A stretch of DNA of 64,000 nucleotides from Advenella mandrilli. GTDB lineage: Bacteria > Pseudomonadota > Gammaproteobacteria > Burkholderiales > Burkholderiaceae_B. The stretch's first letter is position 1; every line of letters begins with the position of its first letter. The notes under the pieces are model-generated. The model saw nothing but the letters and a program-made list of their open reading frames with translations. It made no database searches and was not told the origin of the DNA. The position numbers and the translations under genes were made by a program. Shown in pieces: positions 45,677 to 54,478 of this stretch. Location of the stretch: positions 62,001 through 126,000 of the forward strand of contig NZ_JAENGP010000003.1 in NCBI RefSeq assembly GCF_016595155.1, written 5' to 3'.

Positions 45677-45736
45677 ACGAAGCAGGAAAATTCCCCTCCC
45701 GTGGAGGGGTGTCAGGCTACGCCTGACGGGGTGGTT
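45677..45736 (-). repeat. Interspersed palindromic repeat, copy R3
   Basis: An inverted copy including the CGAAGCAGGAAAA part, nearly the exact reverse complement of L1 seven kilobases away. A further fragment of the CGCCTGACGGG end lies at 45766-45777. The whole 304-base gap 45490-45793 is made of these copies and holds no gene. Confidence 0.85.
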
Positions 45737-45793
45737 ACACGCAAACTGATAACTAATATCAAACTACGCCTGACGGGATGCTCACACATAGCG

Positions 45794-46678
45794 TCAGAGT
45801 TTCAACAATTGCGCAATGCCGGCATTGGCCACCGCCATCCCCATGGTGGCAGTTACCGTCACGCAAGAGCCGTAACCGGCACAAGACAAACCCTGCAAGG
45901 GGGAATTGCTCTCTGTTTGCCCCGCATTTTTCCCGGCATCGTTATTTCTTATTTGCTCCACATCGTTATTTCTTGCTTGCCCGGCATCATCCTTACCAAC
46001 CTGCCACAAATCAGGCAAAATGGCTGGCTGATCAAACCAGAAACAATCCACATTCATTTTGGGCACGCGTTTTAAGGCTTTGCCGTTGTGGTCCGAGCCT
46101 TTGGCAAAGCCGTGTTGCTTGCGCAAAATATTGCGCAGCCGGGCCAGCAGGGCATCGTTGCGGGCCTGTGACAAGTCACCGGCACACAAACTTAAGGGAT
46201 TAGTTTTGCCGCCAGCGCCCCCGCACATGATTAAAGGCACCTTGCGCTGACGGCAGGCCAGCACCATGGCCACTTTGGCTGACACCTGGTCGGTACAGTC
46301 AATAAAGACATCAGGCTGCCGGTCATCCAGCAATTCATTAATATTGGTGGCGTCAACAAAATCCTCAAACCGGTGCACCTGGCATTCAGGGTTAATGCCT
46401 GCCACCCGCTCTGCCATAGCCTGCACCTTGGCCATGCCCATGGTTTGGCTTAAGGCATGAATCTGCCGGTTCACATTGGATTCGGCCACATGATCCAGGT
46501 CGGCCAGCGTAAGCTGTCCAACACCGGAACGGGCCAGGGCCTCGGCTACCCAGGATCCTACGCCACCAATGCCGGCCACCATGACATGAGCACTGGCAAG
46601 GGTTTGCGTTGCTTTTTCACCATATAGCCGCCGCAAGCCGCCAAAACGACGCTCATTATTACTTTCCTGCATGCTCAT
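45794..46678 (-). CDS. tcdA: tRNA threonylcarbamoyladenosine dehydratase TcdA (CsdL)
   Basis: A 294-residue E1-like ATPase that cyclises t6A37 of tRNA to ct6A. The nucleotide site is GIGGVGSWV (36-44) with D60 and the arginine in NVNRQ (70-71), and a second conserved segment CGGAGGKTNP follows. The C-terminal SCAGYGS segment is normal. Between them is an unusual low-complexity insertion of about 30 residues with repeats of the type AGQARNND/VEQIRNND, encoded by imperfect 24-base DNA repeats near 45937-45990, probably a surface loop. The ATG at 46678 is in a normal context; another at 46672 would cut two residues. Confidence 0.93.
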   Translation of the reverse strand: MSMQESNNERRFGGLRRLYGEKATQTLASAHVMVAGIGGVGSWVAEALARSGVGQLTLADLDHVAESNVNRQIHALSQTMGMAKVQAMAERVAGINPECQVHRFEDFVDATNINELLDDRQPDVFIDCTDQVSAKVAMVLACRQRKVPLIMCGGAGGKTNPLSLCAGDLSQARNDALLARLRNILRKQHGFAKGSDHNGKALKRVPKMNVDCFWFDQPAILPDLWQVGKDDAGQARNNDVEQIRNNDAGKNAGQTESNSPLQGLSCAGYGSCVTVTATMGMAVANAGIAQLLKL

Positions 46679-46744
46679 TTGTGTCTCTTTTGTCCTATAC
46701 TAAAGTCAGGCTATTTTAACGTACATTTTTAAATCGAATTCAAA

Positions 46745-47395
46745 GTGAAGACACCTCTTCCTACCGCATTGCATAAGGCTATTGAGCATATCCAGAAATT
46801 CCGCCTGTGGACCGATGAAGAACGCGAGCTGTCCATGTTGGAAACACTTGCCGAACATCCGTCCCCCGAGGAAATCTGGGTGTTTGGCTATGGCTCTTTA
46901 ATCTGGCGTCCCGAGTTCCATTTTCAGGAAGATCGTCTGGCCACGCTGCAGGGCTACCATCGTTCATTATGTTTGTGGTCCAGCGTCAACCGGGGCACCC
47001 CCGAGCAGCCGGGCCTGGTATTTGGCCTTGATTCTGGCGGCACCTGCCAGGGCAAGGTTTTTAAACTGCATGATAACAACATTCATGAACAGTTCCGCCT
47101 GCTCTGGAAACGCGAAATGCCCTCTGGCGCTTACATTCCCAAGTGGATCAAGTGTGAAACCATGATGGGCCCCATCACCGCGTTGGCCTTTGTTATGGAC
47201 ATCAACAGCCATGCTTACATACAAGGCCTTACCCGGGATGAAACCCTGGACATCGTTCTTAACGCCTGTGGCACTTGCGGCCCCTGCCCCGAATATGTAC
47301 TGGAAACCGCCAGCGCTTTGGCACAGGCAAGCATTAATGATGAAAATCTGTTTGAACTGGCCGACCTTATTAAGCAACGCATTGCCAAACCCTAA
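46745..47395 (+). CDS. chaC: ChaC-type gamma-glutamylcyclotransferase
   Basis: A 216-residue cytoplasmic enzyme degrading glutathione to 5-oxoproline and Cys-Gly. The substrate-binding loop FGYGSLIW lies at 47-54 and the catalytic glutamate is E124 in KREMPSGAY. A CGTCGPC motif near the C-terminus is common in bacterial ChaC-like proteins. Translation starts at GTG 46745, with AAAG upstream. Divergent from tcdA, it opens the plus-strand run that continues with pdxH. Confidence 0.92.
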   Translation: MKTPLPTALHKAIEHIQKFRLWTDEERELSMLETLAEHPSPEEIWVFGYGSLIWRPEFHFQEDRLATLQGYHRSLCLWSSVNRGTPEQPGLVFGLDSGGTCQGKVFKLHDNNIHEQFRLLWKREMPSGAYIPKWIKCETMMGPITALAFVMDINSHAYIQGLTRDETLDIVLNACGTCGPCPEYVLETASALAQASINDENLFELADLIKQRIAKP

Positions 47396-47450
47396 TCACA
47401 GTCACGGCTGTGCGGTAAACTAATCCTTTTTACGTATCCATTTCACTGCC

Positions 47451-48083
47451 ATGTCTATTGCCGATTTGCGCCAACAGTACGAAAGAAACGCTTTACTCGA
47501 ATCCCAACTGGCCCCCGATCCCATAAGCCAGTTTTCAAACTGGTTCCAAGAGGCTTATCAGGGAGAAATCCTCGAGCCCAATGCCATGATCGTTTCCACG
47601 GTTTCCGTTGAAGGCAAACCATCCTCCCGCACCGTCCTGTTAAAGGGCTTCGACCACGAAGGTCTGGTATTTTTTACCAGCTACGAATCCAGCAAAGGTA
47701 AAGACTTAAGCGGCAACCCCAATATCAGCGCCCTGTTCTGCTGGCTTCCCCTTCAAAGGCAGGTGCATATCAACGGTCATGTCGTCAAGCTGTCCGAAGA
47801 GGCGTCCACCGAGTATTTCAACAGTCGCCCCGAAGGTTCACGCATTGGCGCCTGGGCGTCCATCCAAAGCCAGCCAATTACCCGTGAAGAACTAGAGGCC
47901 CGGGAACAGCATTTCAAGGAAAAATTCGGCAACCATATCCCCAAGCCCCCCTATTGGGGCGGGTATTTGATTGTTCCCGACACCGTTGAATTCTGGCAAG
48001 GCCGGCCTTCACGCCTGCACGATCGCATCAAATACAACAAAGACAATAATGGAAACTGGACATTCACCCGGCTATCGCCCTGA
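47451..48083 (+). CDS. pdxH: Pyridoxamine 5'-phosphate oxidase
   Basis: A 210-residue FMN enzyme oxidising pyridoxine or pyridoxamine 5'-phosphate to pyridoxal 5'-phosphate. Hallmarks are the FMN-binding segments SRTVLLKGFDHEGLVFFT (about 60-77) and SALFCWLPLQRQVHINGHV, and the C-terminal substrate motif WQGRPSRLHDR. Full family length. The PdxA-family gene 8 kb away belongs to the same pathway but is not in the same operon. Confidence 0.96.
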   Translation: MSIADLRQQYERNALLESQLAPDPISQFSNWFQEAYQGEILEPNAMIVSTVSVEGKPSSRTVLLKGFDHEGLVFFTSYESSKGKDLSGNPNISALFCWLPLQRQVHINGHVVKLSEEASTEYFNSRPEGSRIGAWASIQSQPITREELEAREQHFKEKFGNHIPKPPYWGGYLIVPDTVEFWQGRPSRLHDRIKYNKDNNGNWTFTRLSP

Positions 48084-48118
48084 GGTTCCAGTTTTCTTCT
48101 GATTCACAAGGTTTACCC

Positions 48119-48640
48119 ATGAGCTTACGCGCTCCCGATTTTGATTCTCCGGCATTTAGAACGGCACTGGGCCGTTTTGCCACTGGTGTTACCATCGTTA
48201 CCACCCTTCACCCCGATACCGGCAAGCCGGTTGGATTAACCGTCAGTTCTTTCAATTCGGTTTCGCTTAATCCGCCGCTGGTGCTGTGGAGCCTCACCCA
48301 GGACTCTTCCAATATCAGGGCATTTGAACAAGCCGAACGTTATATCATTCACGTACTGGCCGCCGATCAGCTTGATCTGGCCCGCCGCTTTTCCAAAGGC
48401 ACCATTGAAGAACGCTTTGCCGGTGCCAATTACGAGACTAATGCATACGGACTGCCCAAACTGGCTAACGAATGCTGCGCCGCCTGGTTTGAATGCTACA
48501 GCCGCAACCGCTACCACGAAGGCGATCACATGATCCTGATTGGCGAGGTTGAACGCTGCGGTCACACCCACAGCCTGCCCCTGGTTTACCATGCCGGCAG
48601 TTTCGACCTGACCCCGCAAGCCATTATCAACAAGGTATGA
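48119..48640 (+). CDS. Flavin reductase-like FMN-binding protein
   Basis: A 173-residue protein of the flavin reductase domain family, the small reductase component of two-component flavin monooxygenases. The N-terminal [14 protein letters not shown] and the segment [20 protein letters not shown] are typical. No monooxygenase partner is adjacent. The stop codon overlaps the start of the FAD oxidoreductase gene (ATGA), so the two are translationally coupled. It may supply reduced flavin to an enzyme encoded elsewhere. Confidence 0.88.
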   Translation: MSLRAPDFDSPAFRTALGRFATGVTIVTTLHPDTGKPVGLTVSSFNSVSLNPPLVLWSLTQDSSNIRAFEQAERYIIHVLAADQLDLARRFSKGTIEERFAGANYETNAYGLPKLANECCAAWFECYSRNRYHEGDHMILIGEVERCGHTHSLPLVYHAGSFDLTPQAIINKV

Positions 48641-49761
48641 CTATGAGTGTGGATATTGAATGTATCGTGATTGGTGCAGGCGTGGTGGGTCTTGCCACGG
48701 CCCGCAAACTGGCCATGGCCGGCAAAGAGGTGCTGCTGCTTGAGGCCGAAGAAGCCATTGGCATGGGCATCAGCTCGCGCAATTCTGAAGTGATCCATGC
48801 CGGTATTTATTATCCCGCCAACAGCCTGAAAGCCCGGCTATGTGTGCAGGGCAAAGAAATGCTGTACCGCTATTGCGAAGAACGCGGCATTGCTTACCAG
48901 CGCATAGGCAAGCTGCTAGTGGCCACTTCAAGCGCACAACTGCCGCAACTGGACAACCTACAGGCCCAGGCAAGGGCCAACCAGGTTAATGACCTGGTCA
49001 AACTGGACCGGAAGCAAGTGCTGGCCCTGGAACCCGCGCTGCACTGCGAGGCGGCCCTGCTCTCACCGTCCACCGGTATTATCGACAGCCACGGCCTGAT
49101 GCTGGCTTTGCAGGGCGACCTTGAAAATCATGGCGGGCAATGTGTTTTTCATACGCCGCTGGAAAGCGTGGTGATTGAAGAAGACGGCACCTTCCGCTGT
49201 ACCTTTGGCGGTGCCGAAGCCATGACCCTGCGCTGCCATACCCTGATTAATGCCGCCGGTCTGCATGCCCCCAGCCTGGCACGCCAGTTCAAAGGGCTAA
49301 ACCCGGCGTTTATTCCCCCGGAATACTATTGCAAAGGCAATTACTTTACCTTAAGCGGCAAGGCACCTTTTTCCCATCTTATTTACCCCATGCCCAATGA
49401 ATCTGGCCTGGGCGTGCACTTAACGCTGGACTTGGGCGGGCAGGCCAAATTTGGCCCTGACACCGAATGGATCACCGAAGAAGACTATACCGTTAACCCT
49501 GCCCGGGCCGAGCAGTTTTATGCGGCTGTGCGCAGTTACTGGCCCGAACTGGCCGATGGCAGCCTTGAAGCGGGTTATGCCGGCATTCGTCCAAAAATTG
49601 TTTCCTCCCATGAGGCCGCTGCCGATTTCATGATTTCGGCCCCCGCCCAGCACAGCATTGCCAATCTGGTTAACCTGTTTGGCATAGAATCACCCGGCCT
49701 GACGGCCTGTCTTGCCCTGGCTGATGAAGTCTGGCAAGCACTTAACCCAACATCCCATTAA
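48637..49761 (+). CDS. FAD-dependent L-2-hydroxyglutarate oxidase/dehydrogenase-like protein
   Basis: A 374-residue DAAO-fold oxidoreductase. The N-terminal dinucleotide motif [14 protein letters not shown] lies at about 12-25. The [14 protein letters not shown] segment and the late motif [12 protein letters not shown] are characteristic of the LhgO/L2HGDH family, which converts L-2-hydroxyglutarate to 2-oxoglutarate and passes electrons to quinone or oxygen. A DYTVNPAR segment and a C-terminal [14 protein letters not shown] complete the FAD domain. It overlaps the flavin reductase by four bases and is followed directly by purU. The substrate is family-based; other 2-hydroxyacids are possible. 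Confidence 0.85.
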   Translation: MTMSVDIECIVIGAGVVGLATARKLAMAGKEVLLLEAEEAIGMGISSRNSEVIHAGIYYPANSLKARLCVQGKEMLYRYCEERGIAYQRIGKLLVATSSAQLPQLDNLQAQARANQVNDLVKLDRKQVLALEPALHCEAALLSPSTGIIDSHGLMLALQGDLENHGGQCVFHTPLESVVIEEDGTFRCTFGGAEAMTLRCHTLINAAGLHAPSLARQFKGLNPAFIPPEYYCKGNYFTLSGKAPFSHLIYPMPNESGLGVHLTLDLGGQAKFGPDTEWITEEDYTVNPARAEQFYAAVRSYWPELADGSLEAGYAGIRPKIVSSHEAAADFMISAPAQHSIANLVNLFGIESPGLTACLALADEVWQALNPTSH

Positions 49762-49762
49762 A

Positions 49763-50614
49763 ATGCAAAAAGATTACATCCTTACCGTTTCCTGCCCCGA
49801 CCGTACCGGCATTGTCCATTCCGTTTCCGGCCTCTTGCTTGCACTGAACGGCAACATTCTGGATTCACAACAATTTGGCGATGAAGAAACCCGCCAGTTT
49901 TTCCTGCGCGTGCACTTCTCACTGGAAACTGCCCAGGAACTGGACAGCCTGAAACAAAAATTCGCGCCTCTGGGCGAACAGTTCCAGATGAACTGGAACC
50001 TGTATAGTGCCCAACAAAAAGCCCGTGTCATGATTATGGTCAGCAAACAGGGGCATTGCCTGAATGACCTGCTGTTTCGCGCCCAGCACGGCTCTTTGCC
50101 GGTTGATATCGTGGCCATTGGCTCCAACCACCGGGATTACGAAGCCCTGGCCGCTTCTTACGGCATCCCCTTCCATTACCTGCCCATTACCCCCGAGACC
50201 AAAGCAGAACAAGAGCAGCAAATTATCCAACTGGTGTCAGATCTGAATGTTGACCTAGTGGTACTGGCCCGCTACATGCAGATATTGTCCAATCATTTGT
50301 GCCAGGCCCTGCAAGGACGTGCCATTAATATTCACCATAGCTTTCTGCCCAGCTTCAAGGGTGCCCGCCCGTATCACCAGGCACATGCCCGGGGTGTAAA
50401 AATTATTGGTGCCACCGCCCATTATGTAACGGCTGATCTGGATGAAGGCCCGATTATCGAACAGGATATCCAGTACGTAGACCACACCATGACGGCCGAT
50501 GACCTGACACAGGTGGGCAGCGATACCGAATCGCTGGTGCTGTCACGTGCGGTAAAACATCATGTTGAACATCGCATTTTACTAAACGGACATAAAACCG
50601 TCGTGTTCAAATAA
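49763..50614 (+). CDS. purU: Formyltetrahydrofolate deformylase
   Basis: A 283-residue enzyme hydrolysing 10-formyl-tetrahydrofolate to formate and tetrahydrofolate. An N-terminal ACT domain (about 1-80) begins DYILTVSCPDRTGIVHSV. The formyltransferase-fold domain carries the catalytic N189/H191 in INIHHSFLPSF and the aspartate in DLDEGPI (D227). The ATG at 49763 follows the upstream stop by one base; the 17 residues available upstream are the tail of the previous gene read in another frame. Confidence 0.95.
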   Translation: MQKDYILTVSCPDRTGIVHSVSGLLLALNGNILDSQQFGDEETRQFFLRVHFSLETAQELDSLKQKFAPLGEQFQMNWNLYSAQQKARVMIMVSKQGHCLNDLLFRAQHGSLPVDIVAIGSNHRDYEALAASYGIPFHYLPITPETKAEQEQQIIQLVSDLNVDLVVLARYMQILSNHLCQALQGRAINIHHSFLPSFKGARPYHQAHARGVKIIGATAHYVTADLDEGPIIEQDIQYVDHTMTADDLTQVGSDTESLVLSRAVKHHVEHRILLNGHKTVVFK

Positions 50615-50620
50615 GACATA

Positions 50621-51520
50621 TCAGACCGGTTGTTGTGCCTGCGTGACCAGCCATTGCTCAAACAGGCCCAATGCCTCTGAAGGGCTCCGGTCATCGGGAT
50701 AACCAAAATAATACGATTTGCTAACCGGCAAGACGGCCGGCACAGGCATGACAAAACGCCCGCTCTTGATATGCTCCCTGGCAATAAAGGCCGGAAACAG
50801 GCCCATGCCCAAACCGGCCTCCACCGCAGCCAGTAACATGCTGAAAACCTCGTACCTGGGCCCGGCCAATATATGCGGCTCACACTCATAATGGTTGTGT
50901 TCATACCATTGCATCCAGGCATCGGGCCGCGTCATCATGTGCAGGTGGGTCATTTCTGCCAGGGCTTTTACCCCCTTGCTTTTAACCCGTGCCAGCAGCT
51001 GCGATGAACACACTGGAATCAGCTCCTGTTCGTAAAACAGACGAATGCTGTGCGTATTGTTCCAGGGTTGCTCGGCATGGTAAATAGCCGCATCTAGCGG
51101 ATAATCCTTGAATAAAAAAGGCGCGGTCTTGCTGGAAAGACTAATGGCAATATCGGGATAGAGCCGCTGAAAACCGGCCAGCCGGGGAATCAGCCAGGTG
51201 GCCGCCAAGGTGGGCACAGTGCCAATATTCAGGCTACGGCCAATACCGGCGCGACTGATCAGGCCAAACGTGTCTTTTTGCAATTGCTCCAGATGATGCC
51301 GAACCCTGGCCGCATATTCCGCACCATGATCGGTTAGCACAATCCGCCGCCGCACCCGGGTAAACAATTCCACCCCCAGACGCTCCTCCAGCCCGGCCAC
51401 CTGCCTGAACACAGCACTGTGGGTCAGGGACAATTCTTCGGCGGCACGAGAAAAAGATCCCAGCCGTGCAGAGGCCTCAAAGGCCTGCAAGGCCCCCAGA
51501 TTGGGTACTCCTTTACGCAT
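50621..51520 (-). CDS. LysR-type regulator, probable regulator of gcdH
   Basis: A 299-residue LysR-family regulator. The N-terminal helix-turn-helix (about 1-65) shows LGALQAFEASARLGSFSRAA and LTHSAVFRQVAGLEERLG, the GcvA-like style. The effector-binding domain follows from about residue 90. The ATG at 51520 has GGAAA just upstream; an extension to 51580 lacks family similarity. It is transcribed away from gcdH, an arrangement in which the regulator usually controls the divergent gene and itself (GcdR in pseudomonads). Its inducer is presumably glutarate or glutaryl-CoA, by analogy. Confidence 0.88.
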   Translation of the reverse strand: MRKGVPNLGALQAFEASARLGSFSRAAEELSLTHSAVFRQVAGLEERLGVELFTRVRRRIVLTDHGAEYAARVRHHLEQLQKDTFGLISRAGIGRSLNIGTVPTLAATWLIPRLAGFQRLYPDIAISLSSKTAPFLFKDYPLDAAIYHAEQPWNNTHSIRLFYEQELIPVCSSQLLARVKSKGVKALAEMTHLHMMTRPDAWMQWYEHNHYECEPHILAGPRYEVFSMLLAAVEAGLGMGLFPAFIAREHIKSGRFVMPVPAVLPVSKSYYFGYPDDRSPSEALGLFEQWLVTQAQQPV

Positions 51521-51583
51521 TTTTTTCCTTTCCAACAGGTTGAAGTGACTATATTGCACCAGATTGTGCGTTTTTATCAATTG

Positions 51584-51606
51584 CTATGTGAATAAATGGC
51601 ACATAG
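51584..51606. promoter_or_regulatory. Candidate LysR operator in the divergent gcdH promoter region
   Basis: An exact inverted repeat CTATGTG-N9-CACATAG in the 143-base gap between the regulator and gcdH. Spacing and position fit a LysR-family recognition site. Confidence 0.5.
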
Positions 51607-51663
51607 AATATATCTCATTACATTGTAAAACCATAAAATCATCAATTTACAGGAGTCAACACC

Positions 51664-52857
51664 ATGTCTTCAAATCCTTCTTTCCACTGGGACGATCCTT
51701 TATTGCTTAACGAACAGTTAACCGATGAAGAGCGTATGATTCGTGACGCCGCCCACGCCTACTGCCAGGACAAACTGGCGCCGCGCGTACTGGAAGCGTT
51801 CCGTCATGAAAAAACCGATCCTTCCATTTTCAGGGAAATGGGTGAACTGGGCCTGCTGGGCGTGACCATTCCGGTTGAATACGGTGGCTCGGGCCTGAAC
51901 TACGTTTCTTACGGTCTGGTTGCCCGTGAAGTAGAACGTATTGACTCCGGCTACCGCTCCATGATGAGCGTGCAGTCTTCATTGGTGATGGTACCTATCA
52001 ATGAATTTGGCAGCGAAGCCCAGAAAATGAAATACCTGCCCAAGCTGGCCACCGGTGAATGGATTGGCTGCTTTGGCTTAACCGAACCCAATCACGGTTC
52101 CGATCCCGATGGCATGGAAACCCGCGCTAAAAAAACCGAAAACGGCTACAGCTTAAGCGGCAATAAAATGTGGATCACCAACTCTCCCATTGCCGATGTA
52201 TTCGTGGTGTGGGCCCGTTGTGTGGGCGGTGAGTTCGATGGCAAAATCCGCGGTTTCATTCTTGAAAAAGGCATGAAAGGCTTAAGTGCCCCGGCCATTC
52301 ATGGCAAAGTCGGCCTGCGTTCATCTATTACCGGTGAAATCGTGATGGACGAAGTAGAGATTCCCGATGACCAGATGCTGCCTGGCGTCAGCGGCCTGCG
52401 TGGCCCATTCACCTGCCTGAATTCTGCCCGTTTTGGCATTGCCTGGGGCGCACTGGGTGCGGCAGAAGCCTGCTGGCATACGGCTCGCCAATACACGATG
52501 GATCGCAAGCAATTTGGCCGTCCTCTGGCACAAAACCAGCTAATCCAGAAAAAACTGGCCGACATGCAAACCGAAATCACCATGGGCCTGCAAGGCTGCC
52601 TGCGTTTGGGTCGCATGAAAGACGAAGGCACCGCTGCCGTTGAAATTACCTCTATCATGAAACGCAACTCTTGCGGCAAGGCGTTGGATATTGCCCGCCT
52701 GGCCCGTGACATGCTGGGTGGCAACGGTATTTCCGACGAGTTCGGCGTGGCCCGCCACCTGGTCAACCTTGAAGTGGTAAATACCTACGAAGGGACCCAC
52801 GATGTTCACGCCCTAATTCTGGGCCGTGCCCAAACCGGCTTGCAAGCCTTTTATTAA
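51664..52857 (+). CDS. gcdH: Glutaryl-CoA dehydrogenase
   Basis: A 397-residue acyl-CoA dehydrogenase that oxidises and decarboxylates glutaryl-CoA to crotonyl-CoA in lysine, tryptophan and glutarate breakdown, passing electrons to electron-transfer flavoprotein. The FAD-binding segment [14 protein letters not shown] and the catalytic glutamate E376 in [16 protein letters not shown] are present. The [14 protein letters not shown] end is specific for GcdH among relatives. AGGAG precedes the ATG. Divergent from a LysR gene with a candidate operator between them. Confidence 0.95.
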   Translation: MSSNPSFHWDDPLLLNEQLTDEERMIRDAAHAYCQDKLAPRVLEAFRHEKTDPSIFREMGELGLLGVTIPVEYGGSGLNYVSYGLVAREVERIDSGYRSMMSVQSSLVMVPINEFGSEAQKMKYLPKLATGEWIGCFGLTEPNHGSDPDGMETRAKKTENGYSLSGNKMWITNSPIADVFVVWARCVGGEFDGKIRGFILEKGMKGLSAPAIHGKVGLRSSITGEIVMDEVEIPDDQMLPGVSGLRGPFTCLNSARFGIAWGALGAAEACWHTARQYTMDRKQFGRPLAQNQLIQKKLADMQTEITMGLQGCLRLGRMKDEGTAAVEITSIMKRNSCGKALDIARLARDMLGGNGISDEFGVARHLVNLEVVNTYEGTHDVHALILGRAQTGLQAFY

Positions 52858-52866
52858 TCCAGACAA

Positions 52867-52900
52867 CAACATGTGAGCCTGAAAACAGGCCAGCATGTTG
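52867..52900 (+). terminator. First hairpin after gcdH
   Basis: CAACATG (52867-52873) pairs with CATGTTG (52894-52900), and GCCTG with CAGGC inside around AAAA. It directly follows the gcdH stop. TTTGC after the stem offers only a weak T-run. Confidence 0.55.
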
Positions 52901-52925
52901 TTTGCAGCCGCAATGAAGCAATAAA

Positions 52926-52967
52926 AAAAGGACTGAAACAGGTATTTGCACCTGCTTCAGTCCTTTT
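52926..52967. terminator. Strong bidirectional terminator between gcdH and the MaoC-like gene
   Basis: An 18-base stem with one mismatch (52926-52943 with 52950-52967) around a 6-base loop. A-run on the left and TTTT on the right. It serves both convergent genes. Confidence 0.85.
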
Positions 52968-53052
52968 GATTCTGCCCGCCCCTGGCGGCCCTTGTTTCCT
53001 GCAATGCTAAACACGCCCCCCCGGTTTTACACCACAAGCGGGCGGCTTCGCA

Positions 53053-53508
53053 TCAGGCGTCGTTCTTATCCTGTCCTGAAATATCAAATAAATTGGTAGC
53101 ATCCAGTTCAAGGACAACGTCACCGTTCTGGTTGGTGACCTCCCAACTCCAAAGAATAATACCAATACCCGGGCGTGAATTGGATTCACGCTTTGCCTTG
53201 ATAATTCCTTTCCAGAACAGGTCATCGCCAGGGCGTACCGGTTTAAGCCATTTCACGTAGTCCAGCCCCGGCGAGGCGAATGATTCGGATTCTCCGAGCA
53301 CGGCATCAACCGCCATTTTCATGGCCATGCCACAAGTATGCCAGCCACTGGCAATTAACCCGCTCCAGTGACTTTCTGCCGCTTTTTCAGGATTAATATG
53401 AAACCATTGTGGGTCATAGGCGTTGGCAAAGGCAAGAATTTCTTCCTGAGTAACATGCCTGGGACCCTGCTCAAATACCTGGCCTGGCTTGAAATCTGCG
53501 AACTTCAT
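53053..53508 (-). CDS. MaoC-like (R)-hydratase
   Basis: A 151-residue single hot-dog fold protein of the MaoC family. The hydratase signature has its Asp and His in AYDPQWFHINPEKA (about 30-43), and the IASGWHTCGMAMKM segment follows. Such enzymes hydrate enoyl-CoA to (R)-3-hydroxyacyl-CoA or act on mesaconyl/itaconyl-type CoA esters. It is convergent with gcdH, whose product crotonyl-CoA would be a plausible substrate; that is inference only. Confidence 0.85.
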   Translation of the reverse strand: MKFADFKPGQVFEQGPRHVTQEEILAFANAYDPQWFHINPEKAAESHWSGLIASGWHTCGMAMKMAVDAVLGESESFASPGLDYVKWLKPVRPGDDLFWKGIIKAKRESNSRPGIGIILWSWEVTNQNGDVVLELDATNLFDISGQDKNDA

Positions 53509-53889
53509 TTCATCAACCTTAAATTACAAGTCTAATAGAACCGTGAGAACACACCCCTATTGAATCCAGCCTTTCCAGCCAATAGAACATTATTATTGGC
53601 CCCAGGGTTTCGGATTTAATAAAGCCATTCTAACGCACTGCACAAAAACAAATCAATCCAATCGTAAATATATTAATGAATATCTTTAAAATAAATCACA
53701 ATAGATGTTTTTATACAGGCATTTAGCCTTTATTTCCATTTGGAAAAAATAATTGCCCGATTAATGATGCGTTGCAATATCGCAGATTGCTTCTATATTT
53801 TTATTTCTTACCTGAATGCGGTAAATGCTGCCCAAAAACCCACCGGCAAACCGCCGCAAGCCTTGGGCAACAACACTATTTTCAAAACG
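53509..53889. other. Intergenic region without a recognised gene
   Basis: 381 bases, A/T-rich from about 53630 to 53800. The right part must hold the upstream region of the MaoC-like gene on the minus strand, and the left end of the MepK-like gene reaches 53890. A short open frame here has no coding character. No hairpin or repeat was seen. Confidence 0.4.
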
Positions 53890-54456
53890 TTACCAGCTTC
53901 GGATACCGCCTGTATCCACGTGCACAAACTGGCTTTTGGGGTAATAGCCCACACCACCGGCTTTTAATGACAGGGCGGCATCACGCAACTCGGCAAGCGG
54001 CACGCCCGGCATGCGGATATCCAGTGCCCTGCCTTGCATATGCAGGCTTTTCTTGGCGACACCGCCACCACGGGTGGTACGCAAACGTTCGTTGGTATGC
54101 GGATCGCGATAACCGGAAATAATCTGGTAGGGGATATCGGCACGCAACGCCACCTTAATACCATTAAGGATATCGTAAAGGGCAGGATCCATAATACCTA
54201 CGGTACCGGAATAGTGGTCGCGCAGAAAGCGGTTCAGGCGGGTAAGTGCCGAATTGACATACTGGTCACCCAAACGATAAACCACAGACAGTTTTTCATT
54301 GGTATGCGTATGATCCAGGGCAAGAAGATGATTTTTAGAGCTTAATGATAAACCGGCATTGACAGATGGGGCAATTGAAAATACTGCACCTGTCAGCGCC
54401 AGTTTACGGGTTGTTCGCAAAAACTGGCGCCGGGTATGAGGTGTACGCAACGACAT
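53890..54456 (-). CDS. mepK: MepK-like murein endopeptidase (DUF882, YcbK)
   Basis: A 188-residue exported protein of the DUF882/M15 group. A Tat-like signal with RRQFLRT (about 9-15) and a hydrophobic stretch precedes the mature domain. Zinc ligands are visible in SGYRDPHTN, HMQGRALDIR and FVHVDTGGIRSW. E. coli MepK cuts the 3-3 (mDAP-mDAP) crosslinks made by LdtD. Here the LdtD-like gene lies immediately upstream on the same strand (22 bases). The start at 54456 has AGGAG about ten bases upstream, better placed than for the ATG at 54465. Confidence 0.9.
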   Translation of the reverse strand: MSLRTPHTRRQFLRTTRKLALTGAVFSIAPSVNAGLSLSSKNHLLALDHTHTNEKLSVVYRLGDQYVNSALTRLNRFLRDHYSGTVGIMDPALYDILNGIKVALRADIPYQIISGYRDPHTNERLRTTRGGGVAKKSLHMQGRALDIRMPGVPLAELRDAALSLKAGGVGYYPKSQFVHVDTGGIRSW

Positions 54457-54478
54457 GCTATACATTCTCCTGATAATT

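Noticed and set aside
45528-45749. 73-residue frame in the gap after the double UvrA gene
   Set aside because: It is a translation of the interspersed palindromic repeats; such HPGA/HPSTGGE peptides recur wherever the repeat is open and are not real proteins.
53740-54122. Short plus-strand frames between the MaoC-like and MepK-like genes
   Set aside because: They run into the antisense of the MepK-like gene and show no conserved motif or ribosome site.
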